Shown here: positions 1 through 13,801 of the stretch, one piece after another
How the letters are laid out: each line of letters opens with the position of its first letter
Numbering within the stretch: position 1 is the first letter of the stretch
NCBI GenBank assembly: GCA_001510575.1
Contig: LNGK01000010.1
Coordinates: 430,766 to 494,765, forward strand
Length of the DNA stretch: 64,000 nucleotides
Source of the DNA: Knoxdaviesia capensis
Taxonomy: Eukaryota > Ascomycota > Sordariomycetes > Microascales > Gondwanamycetaceae
Direction: 5' to 3'
The notes under the pieces: model-generated
Seen by the model: only the letters and a program-made list of their open reading frames with translations
Databases searched by the model: none
Told to the model about the DNA's origin: nothing
Program-made: the position numbers and the translations under genes

Positions 1-282
1 CAAAATCGTGAAACAAAGGGATAGAAATGATATGGAAACGAAAACGTGAAACGGCATTTAAACGAGGCAGACACAATCTGGATCGAGGCCAGAGCTGGAG
101 AAGGCCCAAGAGCGAAGTGAGTGGGCAGTAAAGAAGGGACATCAAAGTGTAGAAAAACAGGAAGTGCAGCGACGAAACACAAAATACATAGGCTAGCTAA
201 CTGACCGCTGTTCATCCGCCGTCTGCCAACACCTAGTAAGACGATTAGAGGAGAATCGTCGATTCAGAGAGCTGGGCTAAGT

Positions 283-1391
283 TTAGAAATCACCGCCGCC
301 ATCATCGAAGCCGTCCTCTGTAAGAAGCAAACAGAACGTGGTTAGTAAATCGTGCACACGTAGAGTATAGAGGACAAGTGTCAAACGACTTGTGGGGAGC
401 AGGGGGAAGAAGGGATAAGAAACTTACGGTATCCGTCCTGGTAGGAATCCTCATTCGAGTCGGAGATGGCGTGACCGATCAGCGCACCACCAACGAGACC
501 GGCACCGAGACCCAGCGCCGCACCACCAGCCATGCCCATGCCACCGCCGCCGCTCTTACGCGGCGGCTGCTGGTAGCCACCGCCATAGCCGCCCTGCGGG
601 GGGTATCCGCCTCCATACGGGGCACCGCCGTAGCCGGGCTGCGGCGGGTACTGCTGGCCATACATCGGCTGTCCGTAGGCGGGCTGGCCGCCGTAGTAGC
701 CGCCGGGGGGTCCGTAGGCGGGCTGCGGTGCGCCGTAACCCTGCTGCTGGGGGTATCCGCCGCCGGGGTAGCCGCCGCCGTGGCTGGAGCCCATCGAGCT
801 GGTTTTCGACTGCGTTTTGCCAAGCAGCTTGCCGAACAGGCCACCCGACTTACCGCCACTGCGGTCGGCCGTGGCGCCCACCGGCGGTTGCTGCTGGTAT
901 TGATGCGACTGCTGGGCCGCGCGCGCGTTCTCCTGCTCTTGCAGCTGGCGGGCTAGCCGGGCGTCGTCGGACTCGGTGGCGGCAGCGGGGGCCGGGTTGG
1001 AAGTCTCGTACGGGTTCTTCTTCTCGTCGGTCGGGGCAGCACCGCCGCTGGGGGTGTATCCGGGAGGGGCGTCATCGGGGCGGGTCTCCGCGGGAGGGAT
1101 AGCGGGGACAGTGGGCTTCTCCCATTGCGACGCCTTGGTATAGAGGTTGACGTAGAACCTGGAGAGAGAGAGAGACACGGGTGTTAGTACATGCGTTTGG
1201 TCTGTAGACTAATGAGACAAAGATCGGAGATGAGTCTAGAATCAGAGTGGTGATCTGTCTTCACACACTAACCCCGCAAGAGGATTGACTCACCATTCCT
1301 TGTACTGGTCATTCCACCGCGCGGCCCATCCGGGAGGGACTTCGGGCGCCTTCGGAGGCGGCGGACCAGCGGGAGGAGCGAAATCGGCCAT
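283..1391 (-). CDS. WW-domain protein, WWM1-like
   Basis: Three exons on the minus strand: 1391-1294, 1158-428 and 317-283, introns of 135 and 110 bp with GTGAGT and GTAAGT donors; 864 nt, 287 aa. The start is the only ATG that opens directly into the conserved N-terminus. A WW domain spans about residues 19-50 (PPGW at 19-22, second Trp in SQWEKP), split by intron 1. The middle is charged and low-complexity. Residues about 120-240 are rich in Gly, Tyr, Pro and Gln (repeated GGYP, PAYG, QPGYGG), followed by a glycine-rich hydrophobic patch (GGAALGLGAGLVGGALIGHAI) that resembles a glycine-zipper segment and an acidic C-terminus. The architecture matches yeast Wwm1, which is known to bind the metacaspase Mca1; that role here is inference. 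The Gly/Tyr/Pro tract suggests a disordered, possibly self-associating protein. Confidence 0.85.
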
Positions 1392-2659
1392 CAGAAGCAA
1401 AAAGTGACGATGGAGAAGTTGAAGTTGTGTGAGGTTGTGATGATGATGTATCGACGGGGGTAAAAAGAGAGAGAAATAATAGAAAAGGAGAAGGTGGGAT
1501 GAAAGGGGGAAGGAACAGGAAGTGGGATAGAGGGGGGAAGGAGCAGGAAATTCCAGGATGGATGATGTTATGTGTATTTATTGGCGGTGTTTTACTGTAT
1601 GGTAGGCAGGTGCTGTAAACGGCAAAACAAAAAAAAGGTGAGGGGTGACGATACCGAAGTGGGGGGTTTTGTCGGGATTTGGAAGAGAGCAATAGGTTCC
1701 CCCCAAAAATCTGGAATTACAGGCTTCTGCTTCAGCGTCGCAGCGGGGTACTACTGTGATTGGCCTCTAATTCCGGGGGCCCTGGGAGGCCTACGGAGGG
1801 ATCAATGCGAGGGTGGGATCCTTGTCAGGCGACGCCTTTAGGTTGGATTTAGGGGCTGGGCGGCGAGATGGGCGCTGTAGAGGTTGGCGACGGGATAACA
1901 CAGTGGACGCTTTGGCAATCTGGCTTGACTGTGTGGCGACATCGGCCCTGAGATCGTCCTTCAAGGGACTGAAACACGGTCGAGACAACGAACACTTCAA
2001 GAACATCTTGAGGCAGAGAAAGAGAGAGAAAATCTCTTGGAGGGGAGTGATCATGGAACTCAGCCACACTCACGATGGCTCCTGCCGTACGATGACACCT
2101 GAACATGTGAGGCAATGAGGGGTGGATGGCAACTTGACGCCACATATGATTCTCTTATCGCCACACTGATGATAGCACCCGCTCGGGTCCAGTGCGGTTC
2201 CGGGTCCCGGGTTCTGCACTTTTGGAGAGTTGTGTTTGTTCCAGAACCATCTAATTTGTCCACTGCCAAGCTCTTTCATGCAGTGGGCGAATCGGCGTAC
2301 GTACGACAATCGTTTTAGCCGTAGCCCATCGCTGGGTGGATGCCGACTCAGCCACCCTGCGTGGACTCCACGTCGCATCCAAGAGAAGGGTATTTGAATA
2401 CGAGATACGGATATCAAAATTGGTTCTTGTGCTCTCACGCGATCTATTTTGCACTCCTCGCTCGCTTCTGGTTGTGTTCTGTCGTCGTCGTTGCAGCCAA
2501 GCCACACGTTGACACCTGAATGTGAGGAATTCGCCTGCATCTCCGGGTGGCCCGGAAACTCCTCGAAGTGGATGGATCCTCTGTTCTTCACCTGGAGGAA
2601 TATGTTAATTTTAAGGTATTTTTAAAGATCCGCTAGAAATCTGGCATTTATAGAGAGAT
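1392..2659. other. intergenic, upstream of the WW gene
   Basis: Holds the promoter of the WW gene. Positions 1,440-1,560 are purine-rich on the plus strand (GGAAGGAGCAGGAA-type), so the likely 5' leader of the WW gene is pyrimidine-rich, as is common for fungal leaders. The rest has scattered short ORFs on both strands without recognisable domains. No RNA gene or repeat was seen. Confidence 0.5.
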
Positions 2660-5600
2660 CTAAACTATATCGAAACTTCCGGTCGGTTGTCTTGTACCTG
2701 TTCCTCCTCCGTCGGAACAGACCCGCATAACCCTAAGGAATCGACGAAATTGTCAGGAAACTGTAAAAACAGAACATCTCCAGACCGGAACCCTAACGCG
2801 AGCGTATGACCACACACCGTAGCTGCCGACACCTCGTAATGCCCTAGCACATACATAACCTTGGCACCCTTACTATATACCCAGCTCATCATGGATGCTG
2901 ATTTCCAGAGGGGAACAAGAGAGATCGACGGTGGAAGGCGTTGGGAGGAGCTGTTTGCTCTTGTAACCGCTGGCCCTGATTCGCGTCTTTTTAGCTAGCT
3001 CGTTGTGACTAGTCGAGGCTGAGTGTAGTAGAGAAAGCTAAGAGGCTTCGTAGCGATAGACTTCACTCGTTGGGCTAGCCGTGTATGCTGAACTGGTGTT
3101 AGTTCAACGATGCGAGCTAATATCACCAGCTTATTCCTCAGTTGACGTCCGGCTTGTTGGTCAGCTCTACAGCCAGATGAGCATCTTTTAGAATCGATGA
3201 AAGATTTTAAGAGCATTCAACTTGCTATAAGCAAAAATTTATAGTGGTTAGTAAACTTAATGTCGATAGATATGTTTAGATGCATGTCTTACAGTTTCTT
3301 TTCGTAGAAAACGGTGTCTTTTTGTTAATCGACTGTAGCAAATTGCGCGGGAGGTTCCCAGGAAGAATATATGGGATGGAACATATAGCAACGTCAACAA
3401 TGCTGAGACCATTTGTTGAAATGTATGCTTTTGAGATATTTAAGGCTTACGAATAGTTGAGGAGCAACGTTTTACGGTCCCATTCACGACTGTCGCTTAG
3501 AGACATGGTCTCCGAGATAATCAGGGGCTAACATACGCAAAAGGGGATAATCTCGACGACGCTGCTACGACCTTCGGAACTGCTTCCGTATCATCCGGGT
3601 CAGTGGTTTTCCGGCTGAGGCGATGGATATCGAAGACGCAGATTTGGCCGTTGCTGTAGGCTACCACAACGCAGACTGCTGGGTGGACATACTTGATGCA
3701 CTTCATACCCAGGCTTTGGTGTCCGAGAGGACCGCCCGCTTCATTTCCCTGAGGTTGTGTCCCAACCCATGACATTCCGGGACCCCGTGGCTAAGAAGGT
3801 GCTGTTTTCAATGAATGTCAAAGTGTGCACGGGATGATCGTGTTCAGGTGATGCGGTGACACTTCCGCCAGGCATAATCCATATCTTGACGTTAGAGTCC
3901 ATCGACGCCGAAGCTAATGTGCGTCCGTCGTCGGAAACAGCGACGACCATAACTGCCCCAACATGGCCGGTTAGTATCGTGGGCACCTTGGCCTTTTCCA
4001 GAAAGCCTCACACAGCGACGGTGCCGTTGCTCAAGCCGGCCACCAGAGTTAGTTTATGAAGGTATATGCATATCACCGGCGCATCGAGCTGCCGTGTTTT
4101 CTTTGGCTCCCAGATACCCCCCGAGGGCTTTACCCGCAGAATTATCGACTTGTCACGGGACCCCGAGGCATAGTATCCCGATGGAGAGTGCCCCGAGACT
4201 GCGTGACCGACATTAGGGAATGCCACAGCAAGCACCCAGCTTGTATGGCTGGTCAGCATTTGGGACAGTGCTCCTGTAGCTACGTCCCAAACAAGGACTG
4301 TACAGTCCCTGGAACCAGACGCCAGAACAGCACTACCGGGAGAGAACGACACCGCCAATGTTACTTCGGTATGCTGGTGAGTTTCCGAGAGACGCTCCTG
4401 GATAGATTCTTCCGTAGAATGACGGTTGTATCGCTGGATCCGGACGCTACTATGCCGTCCCTCGAGATATCAATCGTGTTCACCGATGCTGAGTGGTCCC
4501 ATGAAGTATCATGAGACACGGAAATGGTACAGATCTGATGCCGGTAACGGCGGAAAACGGCACGAGGGAATGTTCTCTGATTCGCTTATAAAACAGCTCC
4601 CGTATTTACCTGTCGGGAGGGCAGAATTCAAGGGCACTGTAGTAAACCTGTACAGGGGCAGTCTCCAAAAGTGGCTGTGACATGACGACGAGTATGTGGC
4701 AGTCCCGGAACAGTTAATGGGTATAGAGTGCGAACTCATCAGACGTCGAGCGCAATGAAGACTATCCGGACCCTATGTTGAGCTTGATGTTCACTCAGAT
4801 AAGAACCAAGATACAAGAACTCAACTTACAGATAGAAAGTTTGAGCCTTTCATTGTTGAGGCGATACCTTCGGGGATCTCTTGGATAAGGGCTAATAGGA
4901 GAGTCCAATCAAGGAAGCTCTTCTTGAGACGGGCCATCTCGTGCTGGCTTTGTTTCGCCATATTTGGGTGCATCTCGAGGTTGGCCCAAGACGCAATCTA
5001 GTGGTCGAGCCAGTAGACACATAGGTACTCAATAAAGCCACCCAGCGGCTGCCCGTCCCCGGGATGAAACTTGGAGATGTCTGCATTCGGCCTCGTAATA
5101 TTAGGAGTGGCAACTTGCTCCAGTACGCCAGTCAGATGGCCCATCGACCGGGAGGAAACAGTCCTGTGAATGGAAGGAATGCCGACGAGCAGACAATTGC
5201 TTTCTTCATGTGTCCCCGTTCTCCTTCCCTCTCCGGTTATTCCGATGTTTTGGTGTAAGATAATCTCGTGCGAATTTGTGAACAATGAAGTATGGGTCCT
5301 GGCCAACGATGAATGAGCCGCACATCCGGATAAGAAGGTCAATTGTATCTGTGCTTCAATCTCACTAAGCCGGCAAGTTCAGTCGGATTCAATGGACGAC
5401 CAGCAGCCGCACCTGTGGCAATGATTTCCTTGCAGTGATTCTGCGTGATGAGCTGATAGCCGTTGATTTTGTTCATGATGCGCTTGTAGACAGCTTCCAG
5501 CCCCTTTTTGGGGGTCTCGTCAATGATATTCGATGCTTCTGCTGGTGGAATATGGGTCTTGCCATGTTTGAGCTCGTTGATCTCGTTGAACACAAAGGCG

Positions 5601-7040
5601 ACCCGGAGAAACAAGTTCTCGCATTTGTCTTTGATCTGGGCTTCTATGGTGGCTCGAATTTGATCGTCACGGCCTTTCTGGCCCTTCAGCGCTTTGAGCC
5701 GGAAACTGATATAGAGGCGAACGGGATGTATCCGACCTTTAGTGGAGATGACCGATCCGATTTCCTCCTCTCCATCCGGGGAGTCGCCCGTTTCATTTGT
5801 AGACTCGACAGTTCTCGAGATGGTGATCTCCGGCCAGCAGGACACAAGCCACCGAGCCTTACTGTGGGCAGAGAGGGACGTCATCATGATGTTGATAAGA
5901 TCGGCCTGCTCGTCGCCCATGCATTCATATAGTGAGTGCATCGACAATAATTCAGTCGGCCTTTTGAAATGCTGAATCAGAGTTTGAAATATGCCGTTGT
6001 CAAATTCGAAATTTGTTTCGTCACATCCATATTCCGCCGCTTTCACCTCCTTCAGAAGGTCATCCCACTCCTTCCAGTTCCCGAATCCTAGAGCAGGGCA
6101 GCGAACTGATTGAGATAGCAGTAGCGGGCGCTCTCCATTTAGTCTTTCAGAACAGACTTGTATAGGGCGATGATGCTCTGTCTCAATCCTGTATTGAGGG
6201 CTTTCACATCATTGCTGGCATGGTCTTCATCCAAGATATGCTTGGCGAGGCCACAGTACCATTTCGTCCACTGAACGGTGTAGACGATGCCGTCAAATAG
6301 AGCTTTCACTGCTTTCCCTGGGCCCCGGAGTATCTGTAGTGAATAGAAAGGAATGTAGGTAAGTATATGGAGGAGGCCTGACTGAGAAGACAAAAGAAAG
6401 GGTATTGCACTGACCTCCAATCCCACACAGACACCAGCCCACGGTCTCACTCGCGGAAGTTTCCTTTGTGAGGACCTTTTCAAGCATTTTCAAAAAATCA
6501 TCGACGATGTCTTTAGTGTCTTCTCGTTTCCTAGCTCGGCAAACGGCTCGAGCCAGAGACTGGGTGCTGAATGGCCGGACGGTTGAAATACTGGGCTAGG
6601 AGTTGCCAGGCTAGAAGCCAGAGCTCCTTGACCGGAGACCGGATTTATTGACGCTTGTCCTTCGATCTTGATAGTGTCATGTGACGAAAAGGATATGATC
6701 AATGGCTGAAGTGCTGGCAACCGGCGTGGCTGTAATGACGACCGGATGTTCTTCAGTGGTAGTCACTAGTGGTGAAACTCCGAGTGCTTCGCCCGTAGAC
6801 GACTGCATGCTGGCTGCTGAAGCTGGGGCCAAAGCCGGACGCTCCGGGGCATTATCTAAACCGACTCGAGGACCAGCCGGCGCGGAGTTGGGTCCCACTT
6901 CCGGAGTGGTAGCATTGCTTCCATCCTGTAGAGTGGGAGCCGCTGGTAGTGGGCCCTGGAGATCGATATGAGTCTGGCTATTACTGCCTCCGTTCAGATC
7001 AGGAGCAAGCGAGGCTGAACAAACAAGAAAGTGTAGCATT
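2660..7040 (-). pseudogene. NACHT-WD40 (NWD) NLR-like gene, decayed
   Basis: Minus-strand remnants of a fungal NWD NLR lie in the right order but in several frames with stops between them. A Ser/Pro/Ala-rich N-terminus is at about 7,040-6,680. The NWD N-terminal domain is at 6,490-6,140 (motif VGWCLCGIGG, then QWTKWYCGLAKHIL). The NACHT C-terminal half is at 6,046-5,340 (SLYECMGDEQADLI in place of the Walker B region, then ARWLVSCWPE). Its downstream linker is at 5,340-4,860 (SIHRTVSSRSM, EYLCVYWLDHL). WD40 blades are at 4,360-3,520 (ASGSRDCTVLVWD, LASASMDSNVKIWI), and a final blade is near 2,890-2,680 (YEVSAATVCGHTLALGF). The N-terminal domain runs almost straight into the Walker B region, so the Walker A P-loop segment appears deleted. 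Positions 2,900-3,520 have no WD match. CA and TG dinucleotides are normal, so decay was not heavy RIP. Intact relatives act in non-self recognition and cell death; this copy cannot code for one. Confidence 0.8.
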
Positions 7041-10000
7041 GCAACACTAGAGCGGGGTGTGGTGGGTTATGTCCAGGCACTAGATCGAGTACTGTATTGT
7101 CTAATGGGAAGTTATTCTATCCATTCTTAGTCGGTGCAGAAAGTGTGAATAAACGAGTGACTGAGGCCGGCGACAACTAAAAGACTAAACCCTAGCCATA
7201 ACCCTGACACCGGGAGTCGGATCCGAACACCGGAGGGGCGAAGAAGGCGGCTTCAAGAGAGTCCAAGCATGAGAGTGATAAGCAGACAAGACAAACTTGG
7301 AGTGTTTCTGTGTTCTGCCGGTCTCACCTCATCGTCCCAGGATTCCTAGCTCAAAAAGACCCAGGAGACAAGTACCTCCGGTAGTGGTGACGGCGGAGAC
7401 GTGAGATTCAATGAGTGATGATCACACATTACAATATATACTCATAGACAGATATATACCCGTGCGGAGGAATCAATGAAATCTGCGGTATCATCATATT
7501 CTGTGTAGTTGTGCCGTGACACCTGTCGTCAACCGACCTGGCTAGACCTAGCACATACGTCACTCGTTGACAGAGAATCGGGTACGAGTACGTGGGAAAC
7601 CAGCACAGAGACCCGGAAACATGGTCCTGGAACTGGAAGAATCCCATGTACCGACCTTACCCAGAGATTCCCACTGCGGCCGCAAACTGGAACATGCTGC
7701 ATCCCCTCCCGATGCCACGGACACGGCGCCGCGTCACTGATCTCCGGCGCATGTGTCACTCACGTGGCAGCAAATGTCCCACCGGGGTACACCCGTGGGT
7801 GCATGAACGGAGAATTCTCTTCGTTGCAATGTGGCTTTTTTTCGGGTGGGACACTCTGGTGAAATAGGGTCGTGTGGGTGTTGGTGTTCAACCGGCTCTT
7901 GTGATCGCCCGTGGCGAGAGCCGGGTCTCCAGTGATCGCCGTGATGCTGGGATGGAGAGTGGCACAGTAGAGGTATCTCCCGAATGTTGACAACATGGAG
8001 TTTAATGACGATATCTTTGACGTCTGGAGATGGCTGAGTTGGTGTCTCACCCGCCGGACCTGTGGGGTTGTTTCAAGTACAGGAGGTGACATGCTTAGAA
8101 CAAGACATTGGACCTACGAGGAGACGCGTTAGCAGCCTGACATTCCATCCAAGCATACCGATACGTTAGATACCATATAGTCCACCTTCAAAGTTGCAGA
8201 TAGACCTTTACCAAGAGAGTTTGCCTCCCCATCTGTTGTATGAAAGGTTGGGGAAACATTTGTCCCACAGAACTGCAGCTTTTAGACGCAGCACAATCCT
8301 TCATGCATCCGGCATCCATGTCGTCAAAATAACAGTCGGTTTAGCTATTATCACCGACAGGAAACATCTTCGAAATCATGATGGAGGCCGAAAAACACTT
8401 GATACTTTGCTAGATAACCGTAAAATACGGCCAGACCGTTCGTCACCATCCACAGGTCAGTCCCGATCCCATAGAGACCACAAAAGTGAGCCAAGAAAAG
8501 CCGTGAAGTGAGGAATGCCGATCCGGTTTTCAACAATGGTTGATCGTTTGCATCATTTTTTGTTTCCCGTACGGTACCATTCCGCACTCTCGCTTCCTGC
8601 AACCTGATCGAGACTGGCTCTCATCTCCAGAATCATACGCCCGGGGTTGCAGTGGTGCTCCCCTGAAGCTGAAGTGAGAGATACTCGGACGAGGCGACTT
8701 GACGGGGAGCAGAGAGGGGCGTACGAATTGACTCGGGATGCAAGAGCTCGGGGAGTGGCGGCCGGTTCCGGAGTCGCTGGTTGGAGTTGGCTGAAGAATG
8801 CGGGAGTAAGACTGACGTGAGGGGAAAAGACACACCTCCGTGGGACTGCGGCTACCATGCGGCATTGTGTTTGTTCCCGAACACGTGTATAGCTTCAATG
8901 TCCGGACCACTCAGTCCCCCTCAGAGTTCGATAACCATCTCGACCATCACAAAGAGCACTGAGTGATAGCAATATTAGGCATTCTTTAAGCTCACACCCA
9001 CATTCTTTTGGACAGCTACCTTGAGGAACATCCTCTCTCAGAATTTTCAGTCTGTTTTCAACTTCGTCATGACCAAGTTTTGGACCCGGCACTGCTGGAA
9101 CTGGTACACTAGTTGCAGAGAGGGTAAGTCCTACACCTCTGTGTTAAGCCTGCAGGGTAACATTCACTTGCAAGGATGACCAGGCGTTGAGATGAAAAGA
9201 TTTTCTTCTTGGCTGGGCTGGAGGAGGGGTTGGGTAGTATCGGTCGGAAACTTGCTCCGAACTAGGATAACCTGCACAAAACGAGGCGAGCCAAAAACGA
9301 CGGGAGAAGTCCACGAGGTTGAAGGAAGAGGGACAATGCAAACAGAACAGGCTATTGAATCGTTGACACAGCTAGGCTAGACCCCGGCAGCCCGATTTCG
9401 TAAAGAGTCCTTGGTGGCAGACAACGAGGATACGCTCACCAAGTGTCTGTGTGCCTGAGCTCGGAGAGAAAAGCTCGTTGCCAAGCAAAAACAAACCGGA
9501 GAAGACGGAGAACGCGAGAGAGAAATCCGAGCTGGCCAGGGGTAGGGATTCACTAACGAAAATGAAAAACGATCAGATAACTGTGTTGGAAGATCAGATC
9601 ACTCATACGAAGAGTTTTTTCGTGAAGTAATAGCTCCAAGAGGGCAACCCGAGCTTGCGAGAATGCGGAAAGCCGAGGACTAAGGAGCGCGCACAGACAA
9701 ATGAAAAAGTTTTCTTTCCCATGTCCTCGTTTGTTGTCGACTAGTCTGTGGTAGGGATGTACGGGCTGAAGATGTGCCCGCCCCTCTCTTCTCTCCCCCC
9801 TCCTGGTTAAAAGGCTATAGGCACAACAGGCACACATATGATAAAGTGGACTGATGGAATGAAGGAGTCAAGAGCGGGACAAAAGAACAAGCGTCGATGT
9901 GGAGAGCCAATGAACTGATGACCTAGTGGCACCAGGTTCTCGATCAGATAAAAGTCGGCGATGGGTGATACATGCCGGCGGAGGGGAGCGGCCGATATCG

Positions 10001-10781
10001 GGATACACAGGAACGTCTGATGAAGACCAGGAACTCGGAATCGGTCTCGGATGTTGAGCTCATCTATCTCTATTTCACGAAGAAGTAAGTCGTTACTGGA
10101 GGAGTTGATGAAGACGAGCCTGAGACAATCAAGAGTGAGAACGGACGACGACAAACGGGGTGGATGGGTGCCGGATGTAACGGCAACCCTCAGGAGAATC
10201 ACACATCACAAAGAAGAGGGCATAAATCGGCGTTCCCATGTACAACGAGTGGTACTTACACAGCAGATGGCAACTCCACCACATGAACTACGTAATATCA
10301 CTTGTCCAGCTATTCCAGGTTGTGTCCCATTGGGCAGTGGGGCGCCCTAGAACCAAAGAGAACCGAAGAAGAGGGGGATCTTACCAGGGGTGCAAGTCCT
10401 TCCAGTCTTTCACTTGGATGGTCTGCTGAAGAATTTTTCTTTCTTCTCTTTCCCCCAAAGATCCTTCCTCCCTTACCCGACATTTTGCGGGAAACTAATC
10501 TGCTGCCACCTGCCCGCTGCCCTTTTCCGATACAGGCCGCCCGGAGCCCGGCCCGGAGTCGGCGACGACAGATCTCACCAGGTTGTAAGAAGTCTTGGCT
10601 GACGGTGACACAAGACGATGGAGAAGAACTGAGAGATACAGAAATGCTTGGCCGAACGAGCCTGGGTGGGTGCCAAGGTGCCAATATGAAGGACCTGGGG
10701 ATTACTCCGTTTTGCTGTAAAAGCTCCGGCTCGGCGAGAGCATACTTCACTGATTGATAAGATTGATTAGCACAGCTAGTT

Positions 10782-10811
10782 GAGAGGAAAGATCATGAGA
10801 GAGGAAAGATC
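10782..10811. repeat. 15-bp direct tandem duplication
   Basis: The unit GAGAGGAAAGATCAT occurs twice back to back, with no mismatch. Two copies only, probably replication slippage. Confidence 0.8.
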
Positions 10812-12773
10812 ATGAGATGAGCGCTTTGCTATTTCGTTATTCTGCTAGTTTTAAAACTAACAAGACGGGAAACAGAGAAACTAACAGGACAGTCACCGCC
10901 TTTTTTTCCCTGGGCTTGTTAATGAAGCGAGGCGGGGTACGCAGAAAAGACCCGACAGATACGAGAAGCGAGAGTAACCAAGAGAGAGAACTCATGCGGG
11001 AATGACCCTGAGACACACCCGGGAATAAACGAAGAACAAGGAGAAAAATTCTCCCAACTATAATAGAGTGGATCAAATATATATGCTGGGGTATAATGGT
11101 CTGCAAAAACGCGAGTGGGTGAGAGAAACCACGAGAGAAAAAGAATGTGGGCGAGATGTGATTGATAAGATTAGATAAATTAAGATGGATCTTAGTGCTA
11201 TGATTGGCTGGAATAGGGAAATGTGGGGAAGAGACGGCCTCCCCACAGGTAATTTCGTGGTGATTAATTTTCGCCTACCGTGTTTTCAATTTCTCTCCGA
11301 GGCTATTCGGGGCTCTGATTTTCTCTCTTTCTGCTTAACTTCTACTCTATCTGCAATTTAAATAATTAATTGGGGCAATGCAAACAGCTTTTCTCCCAAG
11401 TGACAGGCATCTATCTAGTGCCTGTCGAGTGGGTGAGAGTCGTATTCGGAGGGGAAAATTATATCGGGTGTGCCTGTCCGGATCGGAATGCAGACGGGGG
11501 GAAATTCAGCCGGGGTTAGATTCTCGACTGCCTATTTCAGTCAGACTGGAGCTGTTTGCCACCTCTCCAGGGATTTCCATCCGTTTTTCCTTTTCATCCA
11601 AAGCTTGTTCCCTGCTCGTTTTTCCTGTGCCGCCTTGCTTTGGCGTCGTCGACCTTTTTCCCTCTGGTGAGCTTGGTCTTTTTGTTTTCTAGCTCTTCGA
11701 CTATTTGCGAAGAAACAAGATGATTGAAGAAAAACGAGAAGCCCTTCTCGTAGCTTCTATGTAACTCAGTGTTCATTTCGGGATGTGTCCGCCAGCCACA
11801 AAACCAGAAATGGCGGTACTCTTCATTTACCGTGGTGGCCCGCGGCTCAGAGCTATGAGAGAGATACCGGGACACATCGTTTCGGGGTATGCGAGCCACA
11901 TTCGGGTGAAATCAGCCATGTATCCCGGGATGATGCCTCTTATGGTACAGCCGGTCCCGGGCGTGCCACATTCCCTCTTGTCCCCCTCCCGACCTCGTCT
12001 TTTTTTTTTCTTCAGCACTGGAAGACTAGTTCCCCCTCTCTCCGACCTAGGCCCCCTTCTGTCCAAAACAATCAAAATTCCCTCTCTGATCCGACAGAAC
12101 CAGGAATCTTTTGTCGAGGCCGTTGTGCTGTCAGTTACATCGGCCCAGTCGCACCCACCTGCACCTTGGTGCAGCACCACTTACACCTCGGGTGCCCGGC
12201 GTGGCATAGTCAAGTATCACACAATCACTTGGATGTACACACGGAGTCACGTACCGTTGCATCGGCGGTTTACAGTCACTTCGTCCCTTGCACTCTACAG
12301 TACCTTTTGGGCTGTGATAAATATGGAGTTGGGGGGGGGGCGTGTGCAGTATACTCTTAATGAATGACCAGTGCTGCGCTCCCCCAGAAATGAACACTTG
12401 ATATCCTCCGGCTGTGCCGTTTCCAGAGAGTTCATTGTGCCTCAGTGTCTCTATTTTGGGGCTTCTGGACTTCCTTTTCTGGCTTCCCGTTCCATTTGCA
12501 CAGGCGTACGTACAAGTTGTGGTACATTGGATCCATCCAATTTCACACACCGAAGTGGCCTCCGGGAACCCGTGATTACAGCCTGCCTGAGCACCGGAAA
12601 GGCTCGGATCTGATAAAGAGTCAACCTAGTCTTGAGTAAACAAAGCTTAACTAGCTCCGACAGGGGAAACAGAAGTAAGCTTGTGAAAAAGTAAAAGTCA
12701 TTTAAAATTAAAAGTAAAAAACAACCTCGTCTAGGCCGAAGGTTCAGGTGGCAGGGTTGACATCTCTCTGTCC

Positions 12774-12799
<26 letters not shown>
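12774..12799. repeat. CT/GA microsatellite
   Basis: Thirteen uninterrupted CT units, preceded by CTCTGTCC and followed by TCTCTG. It lies inside the left gene-empty block, about 1.2 kb upstream of the CFEM gene. Confidence 0.95.
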
Positions 12800-12804
<5 letters not shown>

Positions 12805-13801
12805 GTGTACCTCTCTGGCCGTTTGCATATGATACCCACATTGAGGGGTGCCCACAGTCGCCTCCAACACCCCAATGGACTTTCACCTCGCCGTTTTCAA
12901 GCTCCGAGCTCTCCCCTCTCCACACCGCGAGAGTTGACCTAGACTCAGAATGTACCAGTCAAATACTGTCACTGCTCACATGTTCTCCTCCTTCAACTCT
13001 AACTACTGCTAGCTGCTAGCTGCAGCATTGGGATGCCTGATTCTAGTCCTCTGCCCCTGCCCGCCCCTCCACTGTCCTCATAGCCTCAATCCAGCTCACC
13101 ACCCCCTCACTCGCTGTCCATAGAATCCATCCAGCTCCGGAGTCTTTCAATATCTCTCTCAAAAGCAACAATAACGACGAGATGATCATCAGCATATACT
13201 ACTAGTTTCGATCCCTGGCCTGTCCAGCCGTGTGTCCGCCAAGCATGGCAAGCATTTGACAGGATGTTTCCAGCCCATTGAGACCAGAAAACTCTTCACC
13301 ACCGGCGTCATCCAGCCGTCCGTGATCCATGATCGCTGCTCGCTTTCTGGCGCCAATGACTCAGGCAAGCCTCCTCCACCCCTGGATCGTCCGACATGTG
13401 CCGGAGTCGGTGATCATAGCTGAGGAGAGGACAAAAACACCGACCGCGGGAGAGCGCCTGACCCGGGGGCCTCTGGTCTGTATTCCTGATATTACTAGGT
13501 ACACCCATGTGGAAGTGGCCCTGGATGTTGTGTAGATGCGTCGCTAAGTATGTCCATTTAGGGCTCTGGCTCGGTCTCCATGGTCTGTCTTGGCATAAAA
13601 ACATGCCAGAAAAAGAAAGGAAACGAAAATGGTGCATGCGTGTGTGGATGGTCCGAAAGAAACTTCGCTCGCTCGTAACCTCGCAAGTGGGCTGGTGGGG
13701 ATGTGATGGTTGCGGTGGGAATCCCCCCTCGGTGTTCTTCGCCTTTCCCTCTCTATGTGACCTTGGTGATGATTGTCCACTTATCAGATCTTCCGGGAAA
13801 C

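Larger units (their letters stand above)
7041..13801. other. long gene-empty block, left
   Basis: About 6.8 kb without a gene I can support. ORFs here are short, lack domain signatures and lie on both strands with no bias. There are no clear intron/exon chains. Visible content: degenerate telomere-like motifs near 7,184, a 15-bp tandem duplication at 10,782, a G-run at 12,327 and a CT microsatellite at 12,774. Base composition is near even and CA/TG are not depleted, so it is not RIP-mutated repeat DNA. It could hold regulatory DNA or non-coding transcripts; nothing in the sequence proves either. Confidence 0.5.

Noticed and set aside
7190..7225. B-box-like word on the minus strand near 7,205.
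   Set aside because: No acceptor or D-arm pairing could be built; degenerate telomere-like DNA adjoins it.
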